A stretch of 64,000 bases of DNA from Microbacterium sp. Marseille-Q6648 (GCF_943181415.1 NZ_CALPBZ010000006.1:186001-250000), one strand, 5' to 3'. Positions 1-8,995 are shown, counted from the stretch's first letter. Made by a program: numbers and translations. Notes: generated by a model not told the origin, from the letters alone.

Positions 1-2556
1 CTCCTGCAGGAGTACGCCGCCGGTCTCAGCCGGGCGACGCTCCCACTGGACGCGGACTCGTCGGCGGTCCGCTACGACGAGGTGATCGCCCCGGGCGGCG
101 GACTCCGCCCGGCGTGGAAGACCCTCGCGGCCGCCACGGTGGGCCTCACCGGCGACGAGATCGCCCGGGTGGATGCCGAGATCGCCCGGACGCTCGCCGA
201 TGACGGCGTCACCTACGGGCACCCCGTGCACGGCCCGCGACCGTGGCGACTGGACCCGCTGCCGCTCGTGCTGGATGCCGCGACGTGGTCGCGCCTGGAA
301 CTGGGCCTGGCCCAGCGGGCCGAACTCCTCAACGCGATCATGGCCGACGTGTACGGCGACCAGCGTCTGCTCGCCGAGGGCGTCATCCCCGCGGCCGCGG
401 TGGTGGCGCACCCCGGATTCGTGCGGGCCATCGCGCGGCCGAGCGTCGCGACGGACCCCTCGCTGCTGATGTCGGCCACCGACCTCGGCCGCGACGAGGA
501 CGGCGAATGGCGCGTGCTCGCCGACCGGGTCCAGGCGCCCTCGGGGCTCGGCTACGCGATGGAGAACCGGCTGGTGCTCTCGCGCACCCTTCCCGACCTC
601 TACGGCGACGCCGACCTCCACCGCATGGACCCCTACTTCGCGGTGCTGCGCGACGCGCTGCTGCAGTGCGCGCCCACCGACGACCCCGACCCGCGCGTCG
701 TGGTGCTCTCACCCGGCACGCACTCCGAGACCGCGTACGACCAGGCCTTCATCGCCAACACGCTCGGCTTCCCGCTCGTGCAGGGAAGCGACCTCGTCGT
801 CAGCGACGGCTACGTGTGGATCAAGCCGGCCCGCTGGCCGCATACGGCGCCGATCGACCGGGTCGACGTGATCCTCCGTCGCGTCGACTCGACGTGGTGC
901 GATCCGCTCGAGCTGCGCGGCGACTCGCAGCTGGGCGTCGCCGGGCTCGTCGAGGCGGTGCGGCGCGGCCGCGTCCACGTCGTGAACGGCCTCGGCGCCG
1001 GTGTCCTGGAGAACCCCGCGCTGCTGCCCTACATGGCCGCCGCGTGCGAGCGGCTCCTCGGCGAGCAGCTGCGACTGCCCTCGGCGCCCGCCTGGTGGTG
1101 CGGCGACCCCGTAGGCCGCGACCGCGTCCTGGAACGTCTGCGCACCGACCCCGACGGCATCCTGCTGCGACACCTCGACGGCACGGCCGTCGGGTTCGGC
1201 GCGACCGCCGTCGCGGGCGACACTCCGGCCGGCGGCGCGCCGGTCGGAGGCGCGCGGGATGCCGGGACGGCCGAATCCGCGGACGCCCTCGTGGCCCGCA
1301 TCCTGGCGCATCCCTACCGCTACGTCGGCGTGGACCGCCTGCCCCTGTCGCAGGCCCCGGTCTTCACCGCCGGAGCCGCCGCCGCCCACCCCCTCGTGCT
1401 GCGGGCCTTCACCGTCCGGTACGGGCCCGCTTATCGCACGCTCGCCGGCGGGATGGCTACGGCGCGCGACGTCGACGGGGCCCCGCTCACGAAGGACGTG
1501 TGGGTGCTGAAGGCCGACCCGGCCGAGCCCGACCAGGGGCTCGCGGGCGCCCCGCGTCTGACGATGATCCCCTCCATCCCGGCCCTGGCCCCCCGAGCCC
1601 TCGAGGACATGTACTGGGCCGGCCGCTACGCCGAGCGCACCGAGGATCTGCTGCGACTGGTGCTCGCCACCCGGGCGCACCTCGAGCGCGGACGGACCAG
1701 GACAGCGGATGCCGCGCCGGTGCTCTTCGGCGTGCTCCGACGACTCGCCGGTCACCGCTTCGACGATCCCGCCGACGAGCTGCGGTCGCTGCTGGTCGAC
1801 GACGCGCGCGCCGGCTCGGCCGCGCACGCCCTCTCCGGGATGCGGGACGCGCTGGAGGGCGTGCGCGATCAGCTCTCGGGCGACACGTGGCGGGTCTTCG
1901 CCATCGCCGACCGCGCCAAGAAGGCGGCCACGACCTCGACGCACGTTCCGCAGATCGCCGAATCCGCCGGCCGCATGCTCAGCGGCGTGCTGTCGCTGCA
2001 CGGCGTCACCGCGAACATGATCCGCGACCCGGGCTGGCACATGATCCAGGCCGGACGCTACCTCGAGCGCGCCGCGCAGCTGTGCACGCTGCTGTCGGCC
2101 ACGACGCGTTCGCACGCCGGGGCGATCGACCGCGAAGTCCTCGACGGCGTGCTGCTCGCGGCCGAGAGCCTCGTCACCCACCGTCGGCGGTACCGCGGCT
2201 ACGGGCGGATCCGCAGCGTGGTCGAGCTGCTCCTGCTTGACCCGGACAACCCGCGGTCGATGGCGTTCTCGCTCGAGCACCTGCGCGCGCACCTCGCGGC
2301 GCTGCCCGATTCCACCGGCTCCACGCGGCCCGAGCGGCTGCGCCACGAGCTCGCCGACCGACTCGCCGCCGTCGACCCCGCCGTGCTGGCGGTCGAGACC
2401 GACGGGCGCCGGAGGGCGCTGGCCGACCTCCTCGACGAGACGGCCGCGGGGCTGCGTCAGCTGTCGGACGCGATCGCCGACGTGCACTTCGCCGGCGGTC
2501 CGCCCGCGGTCCAGCTGTCGTCCCTCGCCCTCATCGAGGAGATCGGCCGCGCATGA
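1..2556 (+). CDS. Circularly permuted ATP-grasp / alpha-E domain fusion protein (5' partial)
   Basis: The reading frame is open from the first base of the window, so the N-terminus lies outside; a GTG at 82 is an internal codon rather than a convincing start. The first ~470 residues look like the DUF404/DUF407 circularly permuted ATP-grasp type 2 fold (segments such as VVVLSPGTHSETAYDQAF, LRRVDSTWCDPLEL and VHVVNGLGAGVLEN). Residues ~500-815 are the helical alpha-E (DUF403) domain, beginning near DMYWAGRYAERTEDLLR. ATP-grasp, alpha-E and transglutaminase-like proteins commonly occur together and are thought to modify peptides or proteins, but no substrate is known. It overlaps the next gene by 4 nt (ATGA), so the two are probably co-translated. 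Family confident, function unknown. Confidence 0.88.
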   Translation, partial: LLQEYAAGLSRATLPLDADSSAVRYDEVIAPGGGLRPAWKTLAAATVGLTGDEIARVDAEIARTLADDGVTYGHPVHGPRPWRLDPLPLVLDAATWSRLELGLAQRAELLNAIMADVYGDQRLLAEGVIPAAAVVAHPGFVRAIARPSVATDPSLLMSATDLGRDEDGEWRVLADRVQAPSGLGYAMENRLVLSRTLPDLYGDADLHRMDPYFAVLRDALLQCAPTDDPDPRVVVLSPGTHSETAYDQAFIANTLGFPLVQGSDLVVSDGYVWIKPARWPHTAPIDRVDVILRRVDSTWCDPLELRGDSQLGVAGLVEAVRRGRVHVVNGLGAGVLENPALLPYMAAACERLLGEQLRLPSAPAWWCGDPVGRDRVLERLRTDPDGILLRHLDGTAVGFGATAVAGDTPAGGAPVGGARDAGTAESADALVARILAHPYRYVGVDRLPLSQAPVFTAGAAAAHPLVLRAFTVRYGPAYRTLAGGMATARDVDGAPLTKDVWVLKADPAEPDQGLAGAPRLTMIPSIPALAPRALEDMYWAGRYAERTEDLLRLVLATRAHLERGRTRTADAAPVLFGVLRRLAGHRFDDPADELRSLLVDDARAGSAAHALSGMRDALEGVRDQLSGDTWRVFAIADRAKKAATTSTHVPQIAESAGRMLSGVLSLHGVTANMIRDPGWHMIQAGRYLERAAQLCTLLSATTRSHAGAIDREVLDGVLLAAESLVTHRRRYRGYGRIRSVVELLLLDPDNPRSMAFSLEHLRAHLAALPDSTGSTRPERLRHELADRLAAVDPAVLAVETDGRRRALADLLDETAAGLRQLSDAIADVHFAGGPPAVQLSSLALIEEIGRA

Positions 2557-3428
2557 GGTACCAGCTGTCGCATCGCACCGAGTACTCCTACGACAAACCC
2601 GTCCGCAACAGCCTGGGCGTCCACCACCTGCGTCCGCGCGAGCTGCCGTGGCAGAACGTCGCCGCGCACAGCGTCACGATCGATCCGCTGCCCGGCGACC
2701 ACGCGCCCGATGTGGACTACTACGGCAACTCGGTGACGTACTTCCACGTCACCGAGCCGCACCGGCACCTCGTCATCGACTCGTCCAGCGAGGTCACGGT
2801 CGAGCGCCCGCGATACGACGACGCCGCCCTCGCCCAGCCGTGGGAGACCGCCCGTCCCCTCGTCGGCCTCTCGCCCGACGCGTGGGCGGCGACGGAGTTC
2901 GCGCTGGAGTCCCCGCGGGTGGCCCACATCCCCGAGGCCGCGGAGTACGGCGCCGTCTCGCTCGCGCCCGGACGCCCGCTGGGCGAGGCGGTCACCGATC
3001 TCATGCAGCGCATCCACCGCGACTTCGACTACGACACCAAGGCGACCACCGTCACGAGCACCGTGGCCGACGCGATGCGTAAGCGCGCGGGCGTGTGCCA
3101 GGACTTCGCCCACGTCGCCCTCGCGTGTCTGCGCAGTCACGGCGTCGCCGCCCGCTACGTCAGCGGGTACCTCGCCACCCAGCCGCCGCCGGGCAAGGAG
3201 CGGGTGGTGGGAGCGGATGCGTCCCACGCGTGGCTCGCGGTGTGGGTTCCGGCATCCGGGGAATGGCTCGCGATCGACCCCACCAACGATCAGTGGGCGA
3301 ACGAGCGCTACATCACGGTCGCGTGGGGTCGCGACTACGGCGACGTGTCGCCCGTGCGCGGCATCATCTGGTCGAAGGCGAAGAGCTCCACCCTGCGCGT
3401 CGCCGTCGACGTCGCCCCCGCCGGCTGA
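2553..3428 (+). CDS. Transglutaminase-like cysteine protease family protein
   Basis: A 291-residue protein. The N-terminal half is the beta-rich 'bacterial transglutaminase-like N-terminal' region (YQLSHRTEYSYDKPVRNSLG). The C-terminal half carries the papain-like core: Cys in RAGVCQDFAHV, His in GADASHAWLAVWVP and Asp in IDPTNDQ, the expected Cys-His-Asp triad. Its ATG overlaps the stop of the ATP-grasp/alpha-E gene. This pairing is widespread in bacteria and suggests the two act on a common peptide or protein substrate, with this enzyme cleaving or transferring amide bonds. There is no signal peptide, so it is probably cytoplasmic. Confidence 0.9.
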   Translation: MRYQLSHRTEYSYDKPVRNSLGVHHLRPRELPWQNVAAHSVTIDPLPGDHAPDVDYYGNSVTYFHVTEPHRHLVIDSSSEVTVERPRYDDAALAQPWETARPLVGLSPDAWAATEFALESPRVAHIPEAAEYGAVSLAPGRPLGEAVTDLMQRIHRDFDYDTKATTVTSTVADAMRKRAGVCQDFAHVALACLRSHGVAARYVSGYLATQPPPGKERVVGADASHAWLAVWVPASGEWLAIDPTNDQWANERYITVAWGRDYGDVSPVRGIIWSKAKSSTLRVAVDVAPAG

Positions 3429-3458
3429 CGCCTTCGAGCCATACGCCCCCCGCAGGGA

Positions 3459-4376
3459 TCAGACGAAGGCGGGCAGGTCGGTCCAGGCCTCGGGGGCGGC
3501 GGGCGCGCCGTCGCGGGTGACCGTGCCCTCGATGAGGCCGTACGGACGGTCGGCGGCGTAGAAGACCTCGTTGGGGTTATCGAGGCCGAACGCCGACAGG
3601 TCGTAGGCGAAGTGGTGCTTGTTGGGCATCGCGAAGCGCATCTCGGCGATCTCGGGTCGCGCCTCGATGGCGGCCCGCCCCATCTCGAACAGGGTCTGCT
3701 GCAGCGCCAGCGAGTGCACGGCGGCGAACGTCGACAGCAGCACGTCGAGCACCTCGGCGTACAGCGCGTTGTAGTCGATGCCCGCGGCGACGGCGTCGGG
3801 CAGGAAGCGCCACCGCCCGGTCACCGAGGTCGCCATGATGCGGTCGTCCGTCTCTCCGAGCGTCGTGTAGCGGTCGCGGGGGAAGCCGTGGAACTCCGAT
3901 CCGGTGGACTTCAGAACGGTGAGGTCCTTCACGCCACCGAGCACGTGCGTGCCGCCGTCGATGGTCTGCACCGCCGCGAGCCGCGTCGCCCGCCCGGGCC
4001 GCACGAAGGCGTGGTCGTGCTCGGCGCCGTCGACGACGATGCGCTCCCACTCGTACTGCTCGGCCTGCCACAGGCCGCCGTCGATCCACTCGAAGCTCGA
4101 CACGAAGTGCCGGCCGAGGGCGACCAGGTAGTCCTCGGGCGAGCGGATCCCGTGCTCTTTCGCGAACGCGAACGCGGTGTTCTTCTGCGTGTCGGTGGCC
4201 ACGATCAGGGCGTTGTCGCCCGAGAGGTACGACTGGGCGAGAGCCGCCCCGCGCAGCTGCGACGAGACGTTGAGGTCGACGATCTCGTGGCGGGCGGCAT
4301 CGCGGTAGATGCGCACGATCCGGTTCTCGGCCTTGCCGTACTTGTTGGCGCCCAGGCTCACGGACACGTCGGTCAT
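3459..4376 (-). CDS. pucL: Urate oxidase (uricase)
   Basis: A cofactor-free uricase that oxidises urate to 5-hydroxyisourate and H2O2. The 305 residues match the usual ~300-residue length with two T-fold domains. Recognisable sites are Lys12 in LGANKYGKAENRI (active-site Lys), Thr61-Asp62 in IVATDTQKNTAFAF (urate/oxygen-binding Thr-Asp), and the His-containing PNKHHFAYDL segment near the C-terminus. Unlike Bacillus PucL it is not fused to an OHCU decarboxylase domain; that activity is the separate gene two positions upstream. It is the last gene of a three-gene minus-strand operon that runs pathway-reversed (decarboxylase, HIU hydrolase, uricase), 3 nt from the HIU hydrolase gene. The symbol follows B. 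subtilis usage. Confidence 0.97.
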   Translation of the reverse strand: MTDVSVSLGANKYGKAENRIVRIYRDAARHEIVDLNVSSQLRGAALAQSYLSGDNALIVATDTQKNTAFAFAKEHGIRSPEDYLVALGRHFVSSFEWIDGGLWQAEQYEWERIVVDGAEHDHAFVRPGRATRLAAVQTIDGGTHVLGGVKDLTVLKSTGSEFHGFPRDRYTTLGETDDRIMATSVTGRWRFLPDAVAAGIDYNALYAEVLDVLLSTFAAVHSLALQQTLFEMGRAAIEARPEIAEMRFAMPNKHHFAYDLSAFGLDNPNEVFYAADRPYGLIEGTVTRDGAPAAPEAWTDLPAFV

Positions 4377-4379
4377 GGA

Positions 4380-4715
4380 TCAGCTCCCTCGATAGGTCGA
4401 ATAGGCGAACGGGCTCAGCAGCAGCGGCACGTGCAGATGCGGCTCGCCCGACACCGTGAACGTCACGATCACGGCGGGATAGAAGGTCTCGACACCGCGC
4501 GCGGCGAAGTACGGCCCCGTCGAGAACGTCAGCGTGTACGCGCCGTCGTCGAGACGCGCGGGACCGAGCGCGGCGCGTCCGTCGGCATCGGTGGCTCCCT
4601 CGGCGACGGGGGTCGCACGGCCGGCGTCATCGAGCCGGGCGAGGGCGATGCGGACCTCCTGCGCCGGCAGGCCGGTTGCGGCGTCGAGGACGTGGGTGGT
4701 GAGATGCGCGGTCAT
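4380..4715 (-). CDS. pucM: 5-Hydroxyisourate hydrolase (transthyretin-like)
   Basis: Hydrolyses 5-hydroxyisourate, the uricase product, to OHCU. At 111 residues it has the size of the transthyretin-related family. Family hallmarks are the N-terminal His8 motif (LTTHVLDAATGLPAQ), the internal His in GEPHLHVPLLLSP, and the signature C-terminus YRGS at 108-111. The gene lies 4 nt downstream of the OHCU decarboxylase and 3 nt upstream of uricase, so all three urate-to-allantoin steps are encoded together. No signal peptide is visible; it should be cytoplasmic. Confidence 0.96.
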   Translation of the reverse strand: MTAHLTTHVLDAATGLPAQEVRIALARLDDAGRATPVAEGATDADGRAALGPARLDDGAYTLTFSTGPYFAARGVETFYPAVIVTFTVSGEPHLHVPLLLSPFAYSTYRGS

Positions 4716-4719
4716 GCCC

Positions 4720-5220
4720 TCATCCTGCCGTCACGCTCCGGCGCAGGCGCAAGAGGGCGATCTCGGCGAGCTGCCCGACCGCTTCGGCGACCTCGGCGTC
4801 GTCATCGTTGCCCAGCCGGCGCTCCAGCTCGGCGAGCATCTCCTGGGGCGAGCGTCCGGCCGCCCGGATCAGGAACACCCGGCCGAACCGCTCCTCGTAG
4901 TCGCGGTTGCCCGCGGCGATCCGGTCGGCGACGTCGGCTGCGGCATCCGACATGCTCGCCTGCTCCCGACGGGATGCCGCAGCCTCGGCCCCGGTCCCGG
5001 CCGGTCTCTCGCCGATACGCGGATGGTGCGCGAGCGCGGCGTCCAGCTCGGCGCGACCCCACGACGAGGACAGTCCCGCCGCCGCGTCGGCGAGATCGCG
5101 CACCGAGGCGTAGGGCCGCCGAGCGACGACCGCGTCGACCCAGGCGGGGATCGCCGCCCACAGCGCCACGGCCTCGCGGGCGGGGGCGGTATCCAGGCTG
5201 TTGAACTCGTCGATGTGCAT
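4720..5220 (-). CDS. uraD: 2-oxo-4-hydroxy-4-carboxy-5-ureidoimidazoline (OHCU) decarboxylase
   Basis: Decarboxylates OHCU stereospecifically to (S)-allantoin. The 166-residue helical protein carries the family motif HHPRIGE at 65-71 (catalytic His66) and the conserved C-terminal stretch NRDYEERFGRVFLIRAAGRS. It is the first gene of the operon with HIU hydrolase and uricase. The ATG at 5220 has only a weak purine-rich stretch (AGATCGG) before it. A TAGCGT box lies ~27 nt upstream on the coding strand, in the short gap to the ABC ATPase gene, so the operon probably has its own promoter. Confidence 0.95.
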   Translation of the reverse strand: MHIDEFNSLDTAPAREAVALWAAIPAWVDAVVARRPYASVRDLADAAAGLSSSWGRAELDAALAHHPRIGERPAGTGAEAAASRREQASMSDAAADVADRIAAGNRDYEERFGRVFLIRAAGRSPQEMLAELERRLGNDDDAEVAEAVGQLAEIALLRLRRSVTAG

Positions 5221-5263
5221 GCGGGGTCCGATCTCGATGTGGGTGCGACGCTATCGGGCCCGG

Positions 5264-6079
5264 TCAGACGTGCCCGGCGACGGCGTGCACGAGGTCGGAG
5301 ATCTCGCGCTTGTACTCGTTGAACTCGGGACCGGTGATGTCGCGCTCGCCGGGGAGGTCGATCGTCACGATGCGGCTGATGTGGCCGGGCACGCCGTGCG
5401 AGGCGCCGCCGGTCATCACCACGACGCGGTCGGCGAGGAACACGGCCTCTTCGATGGAGTGCGTGACGAACACCACGGTCGTCTTCGTCTCGACGTGGAT
5501 GCGCTTGAGCTCGGTCTGCAGATCCGAGCGGGTGAGGGCGTCGAGCGCCCCGAACGGCTCGTCCATCAGCAGCACCTGAGGCTCGTTGGCCAGCACGCGG
5601 GCGATCGCGACGCGCTGCTGCATACCGCCCGAGAGCTGGCCGGGGTACTTCTCGGCGAAGCGCGAGAGGCCGACGGTCTCGATGAAGCGGTCGGCGAGTT
5701 CCGCCGCGCGCGCCTTCGGCAGCCGCCGCCGGCGCGGACCGTACGCGACGTTCTCGCGGACGGTCAGCCACGGGAACAGGCCGTAGTCCTGGAAGACCAC
5801 GCCGCGCTCGGGCGCGGGCCCGGTGACCGGACGCCCGCCGACGCTGATCGAGCCGCTCGTGGCCGGCTCGAAACCGGCGAGGATGCGCAGCACCGTGCTC
5901 TTGCCGCACCCGGACGCGCCGACCACCGCGACGAACTCGCCCGACGCGATCGTCAGGTCGACGTCGGCGACCGCTTGCACGCCCGCCCACTCCGGGCCGT
6001 AGCGCTTGCCGAGCCGGTCGATGACGACGTCGGCGGACGAGTGCTCGTTCACGGCTGCTCCGTTCGGTGAGAGGGTCAT
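5264..6079 (-). CDS. ABC importer ATPase (nitrate/taurine/NMT1 class), purine island system 1
   Basis: A 271-residue ATPase with Walker A GASGCGKS at 54-61, Q-loop [11 protein letters not shown], signature LSGGMQQR, Walker [15 protein letters not shown] and switch His in [10 protein letters not shown]. It has the features of the SsuB/TauB/ThiZ-type subfamily. The start at 6079 was chosen because its ATG overlaps the permease stop by 4 nt (ATGA) and places the Walker A at a normal distance. It powers the importer formed with the next two minus-strand genes. The substrate is not evident from sequence; the setting beside uricase suggests a purine, ureide or related nitrogen compound (inference). 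Confidence 0.93.
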   Translation of the reverse strand: MTLSPNGAAVNEHSSADVVIDRLGKRYGPEWAGVQAVADVDLTIASGEFVAVVGASGCGKSTVLRILAGFEPATSGSISVGGRPVTGPAPERGVVFQDYGLFPWLTVRENVAYGPRRRRLPKARAAELADRFIETVGLSRFAEKYPGQLSGGMQQRVAIARVLANEPQVLLMDEPFGALDALTRSDLQTELKRIHVETKTTVVFVTHSIEEAVFLADRVVVMTGGASHGVPGHISRIVTIDLPGERDITGPEFNEYKREISDLVHAVAGHV

Positions 6080-6963
6080 TTGATGAGGGGGCGGCCGCGC
6101 GTGAACACGCGGAAGGCGCCGATCAGAAGGCGGTCCGACAGGAACCCGGCCAGGCCGATGACGATCATCCCGACCACGACCATGTCGGTGCGCACCACGT
6201 CGCGGGCGAGGATGATCGCGGACCCGAGCCCGACGCTCACGCCCACGCTCTCGCCGAGGACGAGCACCACCCACGCGATGCCGAGGCCGACGCGCAGTCC
6301 GTTGACGACGGCCGCAGCGGATGCCGGAACGACCACCTGCGCCAGGATCTCCCACGGTCGGGCGCCCAGCATCCGGCCCGCTTCGATCAGACGCGGGGGC
6401 ACCTCTTTGGAACCGCTGATGGCGCCCAGCACGATCGGGAAGAACGCCGACAGGGCGATCAGGAAGATCGTCGCCTGGTCTCCCCAGCCGATCAGGAGGC
6501 CGACGAGCGGCACCCACGCGGTGGCGGGGATGGGCCGGAACAGGTTGATGAACGGGTCGAACAGCGAGTCCATCGTGTAATAGCGGCCCATCAGGATGCC
6601 GAGCGGGATCGCGATCGCCGCGGCGATGCCGAACCCGACCAGCACCCGCAGCGACGACGCCGCGAGGTTGACCCACAGGTCGCCCGAGAACGCGTCGTCG
6701 TGGATGCCGCCGAACGCGTAGTCCCACAGCGACAGCACGACATCGCCCGGCGCGGGCAGGAACCCCATGCGGATGCCGATGACGGGGATCTCCCACGCCT
6801 GATCCCGACCGACCTGCCAGACGACGAGGAACAGCAGGGGGACCGGAAGGGCGAGCAGGCTGCGGCGCAGCAGCGCGCGCCGATTCGGGCGCCGGGCCGG
6901 TGGCCGACGGCGGGGCTCGGTCGAGCCCGCCGCGGCCGTTGCCGTCACCGGGGTCGCGGTCAT
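6076..6963 (-). CDS. ABC importer permease (BPD inner-membrane, SsuC/TauC-like), system 1
   Basis: A 295-residue membrane protein. A short Arg-rich cytoplasmic N-terminus precedes about six hydrophobic helices (first at LLALPVPLLFLVVWQVG). The EAA-type coupling loop is recognisable in IEAGRMLGARPWEILAQVVVP. The ATG at 6963 overlaps the stop of the binding-protein gene (ATGA) and the stop overlaps the ATPase start, so the three proteins are translationally coupled. It should homodimerise, since only one permease gene is present, unlike the two-permease system at 18.7-20.3 kb. Confidence 0.92.
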   Translation of the reverse strand: MTATPVTATAAAGSTEPRRRPPARRPNRRALLRRSLLALPVPLLFLVVWQVGRDQAWEIPVIGIRMGFLPAPGDVVLSLWDYAFGGIHDDAFSGDLWVNLAASSLRVLVGFGIAAAIAIPLGILMGRYYTMDSLFDPFINLFRPIPATAWVPLVGLLIGWGDQATIFLIALSAFFPIVLGAISGSKEVPPRLIEAGRMLGARPWEILAQVVVPASAAAVVNGLRVGLGIAWVVLVLGESVGVSVGLGSAIILARDVVRTDMVVVGMIVIGLAGFLSDRLLIGAFRVFTRGRPLIK

Positions 6964-7916
6964 GGCGCGAACGTGGTGTCGACGATGTCTTCGGCGGCGG
7001 GCGCCTCGTCGATCAGGCCGATGTCGGTCATCGCCGTTGCCAGAGCCTCGAGCTGTGCGACGTACTCGTCCGACAGGTCGGAACGCAGCCAGAAGTTCTC
7101 GAGCGCCGAGGTGAAGACCTCTTCGTCGCCGCCGAACTCCTCGACCATGCCGGGCAGCCACTCGTCGATGTTGTCGGCCATGTACGCGGTCGTGGCGGCA
7201 TGGGTGTCGACGACCCGCTGCACGAGCTCGGGGTCCTCCTCGACGAGCGCGCCGGTGGTGACCAGGCCGATGTTCACCCGCCCGATGTCGGTCGAGTACG
7301 GGTCGAGCACCTCGGTGCCGCCGGCGGCCTTCGCGATCGAGACGCCGATCTCGACGCCCATGAACGCCGCGATGTCGCCGGCCATGAACGCCGACGCCAT
7401 CTCGGGGACCGGGATCACGGCGAGGTCGAAGTCCTCGGGCGTGAGACCGGCGTCGTCGATCAGGAGGCGCAGCGCCACCTCCTGCGCCGAGCCCTGCACG
7501 ATGCCGATGCGCTCGCCGACCAGGTCGTCGAGCGACGTCTCGCCGTTGCCGATGAAGCCGGAGCCGCCGTCGGCGGCGCTGGCGACGATGGTGAGGTCGC
7601 GGTCCTGCGAGACGGAGGAGATGGTGGGCGTGACGCCCGAGATGGCGAAGTCGATCGACCCGGAGGCGAGGGCGTCCGAGAGGGCCGGGGTGGTGTCGAG
7701 GGTCACGACCTCGAACTCCACGCCGTCCACGGCGTAGTCGTTGTAGAGGAACGGCTGGTAGAAGTGCGGCTGGCCGCGCAGGGTGCCGATCGTGACGGTC
7801 ACGGTCTCGTCGTCCGAGCCGCCGGCGGCGGGGCTGCTGCTGCAGCCCGCGAGGAGCAGGGCGGCGGACGCGGCGGTCGCGGCGACCGCGAGGAGGCGGG
7901 TGCGGGGTGAGGACAT
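6960..7916 (-). CDS. ABC substrate-binding lipoprotein (NMT1/tauT-like), system 1
   Basis: A 318-residue lipoprotein. From the ATG at 7916 the N-terminus is an export signal with lipobox LLLAGC, and GGAG lies 9-12 nt upstream; a longer frame from 7991 would bury the signal peptide and is rejected. The mature part is a periplasmic-binding type 2 fold of the NMT1/SsuA class (VTIGTLRGQPHFYQPFLYND near the start, IDFAISGVTPTISS mid-protein). First gene of the three-gene importer operon. Its promoter region faces the XRE-cupin regulator and contains the 30-bp palindromic element at 8027-8056. Ligand unknown. Confidence 0.92.
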   Translation of the reverse strand: MSSPRTRLLAVAATAASAALLLAGCSSSPAAGGSDDETVTVTIGTLRGQPHFYQPFLYNDYAVDGVEFEVVTLDTTPALSDALASGSIDFAISGVTPTISSVSQDRDLTIVASAADGGSGFIGNGETSLDDLVGERIGIVQGSAQEVALRLLIDDAGLTPEDFDLAVIPVPEMASAFMAGDIAAFMGVEIGVSIAKAAGGTEVLDPYSTDIGRVNIGLVTTGALVEEDPELVQRVVDTHAATTAYMADNIDEWLPGMVEEFGGDEEVFTSALENFWLRSDLSDEYVAQLEALATAMTDIGLIDEAPAAEDIVDTTFAP

Positions 7917-8026
7917 GGGTGGACGCTCCAGGGGCGGTTTCCGGCGTGGGGCATACCGGCAGGCGGAAGGGGGTGGTGGGGCTGGCCTCATTCAAGACCC
8001 GCTGTTCGCTCGCGGTGTGAAGCGCG

Positions 8027-8056
8027 TGTAACGAGCGCGTTAAGTCGGGACTTAAG
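8027..8056 (-). promoter_or_regulatory. Putative operator, copy 1 (TGTAACG arm + GTTAAG-N6-CTTAAG)
   Basis: The core GTTAAGTCGGGACTTAAG (8039-8056) is a near-perfect inverted repeat; a TGTAACG arm sits at 8027-8033. Copy 2 at 9043-9072 is its reverse complement with 3 differences in 30 positions. In both, the TGTAACG arm points toward the regulated transport gene (111 nt from the binding-protein start here). The probable regulator is the XRE-cupin protein encoded between the two copies (inference). Confidence 0.75.
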
Positions 8057-8128
8057 CCGCGCGCGGCGCGGGTGCGCGAGGATTTCGCTCCGCCCTACGA
8101 TGGCGGCAGAGCGGTTCACGGAGGCCCC

Positions 8129-8749
8129 ATGAGCGAGACGGCACTGCCGATGCAGATCGGAGCGCGCCTGCGCAGCATCCGGCAATCGTCGGGACGCTCG
8201 CTGGCCTCGGTCGCCCAGCAGATGGGGATCTCCTCCAGCGCGCTGTCGCAGATCGAGACCGGCGCGATGCAGCCGTCCGTCAACCGGCTCATCGAGTTCG
8301 TGACGGTGCTGGGCGTGCCCGTGTCGGCGATCTTCGACGACCTCGCGGTCTTCGCCCCCCGTCTGGGCGACGGGGCCGCAGACGTCACCGAGCCGCTCGA
8401 GGGCGTGCTCGTGTCGCAGCCCGACGCGGTCGAGGCGGCGCACCTCGGGCAGGGCGTCACCTACCGTCGACTCTCCCCAGCCGCGCTGCCCGGTGTCGAC
8501 TGGTTCGAGTCGACGTATCCGCCCGGGTCGTCGTCGTCGATCGACGGCGCGATGCTCGTCCACGCCGGCTACGAGAGCGGGCACGTGGTGCAGGGCGAGC
8601 TCACCTTCGAGTTCGCCGACGGCGCCGTGCGGCTCGGCCGCGGCGGCTCACTGTCGTTCGCGGCGTCGCGTCCGCATCGCGTCGTCAACGACACCGCCGA
8701 GACCGCGGTCGCGATCTGGCTGACCCTCACCACCGCGGAGTCCTCGTAG
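8129..8749 (+). CDS. XRE-family regulator with C-terminal cupin domain (probable purine/ureide regulator)
   Basis: A 206-residue protein with an N-terminal lambda-repressor-like HTH (~residues 8-65: IGARLRSIRQSSGRSLASVA ... ISSSALSQIETG) and a C-terminal cupin barrel (~115-200), the layout of the PuuR/XRE-cupin regulators that sense small metabolites. The ATG at 8129 has GGAGG 5 nt upstream; a longer frame from 8072 lacks one. A TACGAT -10-like box lies near 8096. The gene sits between the divergent ABC operon and the NCS1/allantoinase operon, with the same 30-bp palindromic element on each side, so control of both by this protein is the natural reading. The effector is not determinable; a urate-pathway intermediate is plausible. 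Confidence 0.9.
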   Translation: MSETALPMQIGARLRSIRQSSGRSLASVAQQMGISSSALSQIETGAMQPSVNRLIEFVTVLGVPVSAIFDDLAVFAPRLGDGAADVTEPLEGVLVSQPDAVEAAHLGQGVTYRRLSPAALPGVDWFESTYPPGSSSSIDGAMLVHAGYESGHVVQGELTFEFADGAVRLGRGGSLSFAASRPHRVVNDTAETAVAIWLTLTTAESS

Positions 8750-8771
8750 CGCAGCCCACGCCCGCCGTTCG

Positions 8772-8935
8772 GATCACGTGAACTGGACGCGTGCGGTGGG
8801 TGGGTGCGGCATCCGGGGTTCAGATCACGTGAGCTGGACGCGTGCGGCGGGTGGGGCGCGGCATCCGGGGTTCGGATCACGTGAGCTGGACGCGTGCGGT
8901 GGGTGGGGTGCGGCATCCGGGGTTCGGATCACGTG
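8772..8935. repeat. Tandem repeat, ~52-bp units starting with GATCACGTG
   Basis: GATCACGTG recurs at 8772, 8823, 8875 and 8927 (spacing 51, 52, 52). The intervening sequence (GAGCTGGACGCGTGCGG, then a GGTGGG-rich run, then GCGGCATCCGGGGTT) is nearly identical between units. It is non-coding and lies between the regulator stop and the NCS1 permease promoter. Confidence 0.88.
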
Positions 8936-8995
8936 GTGTCGCCGAGCGCACCCGTTGCGTGCGCTCGTGCCGGGTGGTCTCGGTGAGATCACGTG
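8927..8995. repeat. CACGTG-bounded dispersed element, copy 1
   Basis: Two GATCACGTG words exactly 60 bp apart enclose a sequence ending GGGTGGTCTCGGTGA. The same arrangement, with clear similarity through the whole interior, recurs at 15001-15069. It is fused to the end of the 52-bp tandem array. Confidence 0.75.

Noticed and set aside
709-2487. 592-residue minus-strand frame opposite the ATP-grasp/alpha-E gene
   Set aside because: No recognisable domain; codon pattern mirrors the real gene in the opposite strand.
3612-5204. 530-residue plus-strand frame across the uricase operon
   Set aside because: Antisense to three clear genes with intact catalytic motifs; low-complexity residue composition.
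8772-8935. Possible CRISPR array (regular repeat with spacing ~52 bp)
   Set aside because: The parts between CACGTG words are nearly identical rather than unique spacers, and no cas gene is present.
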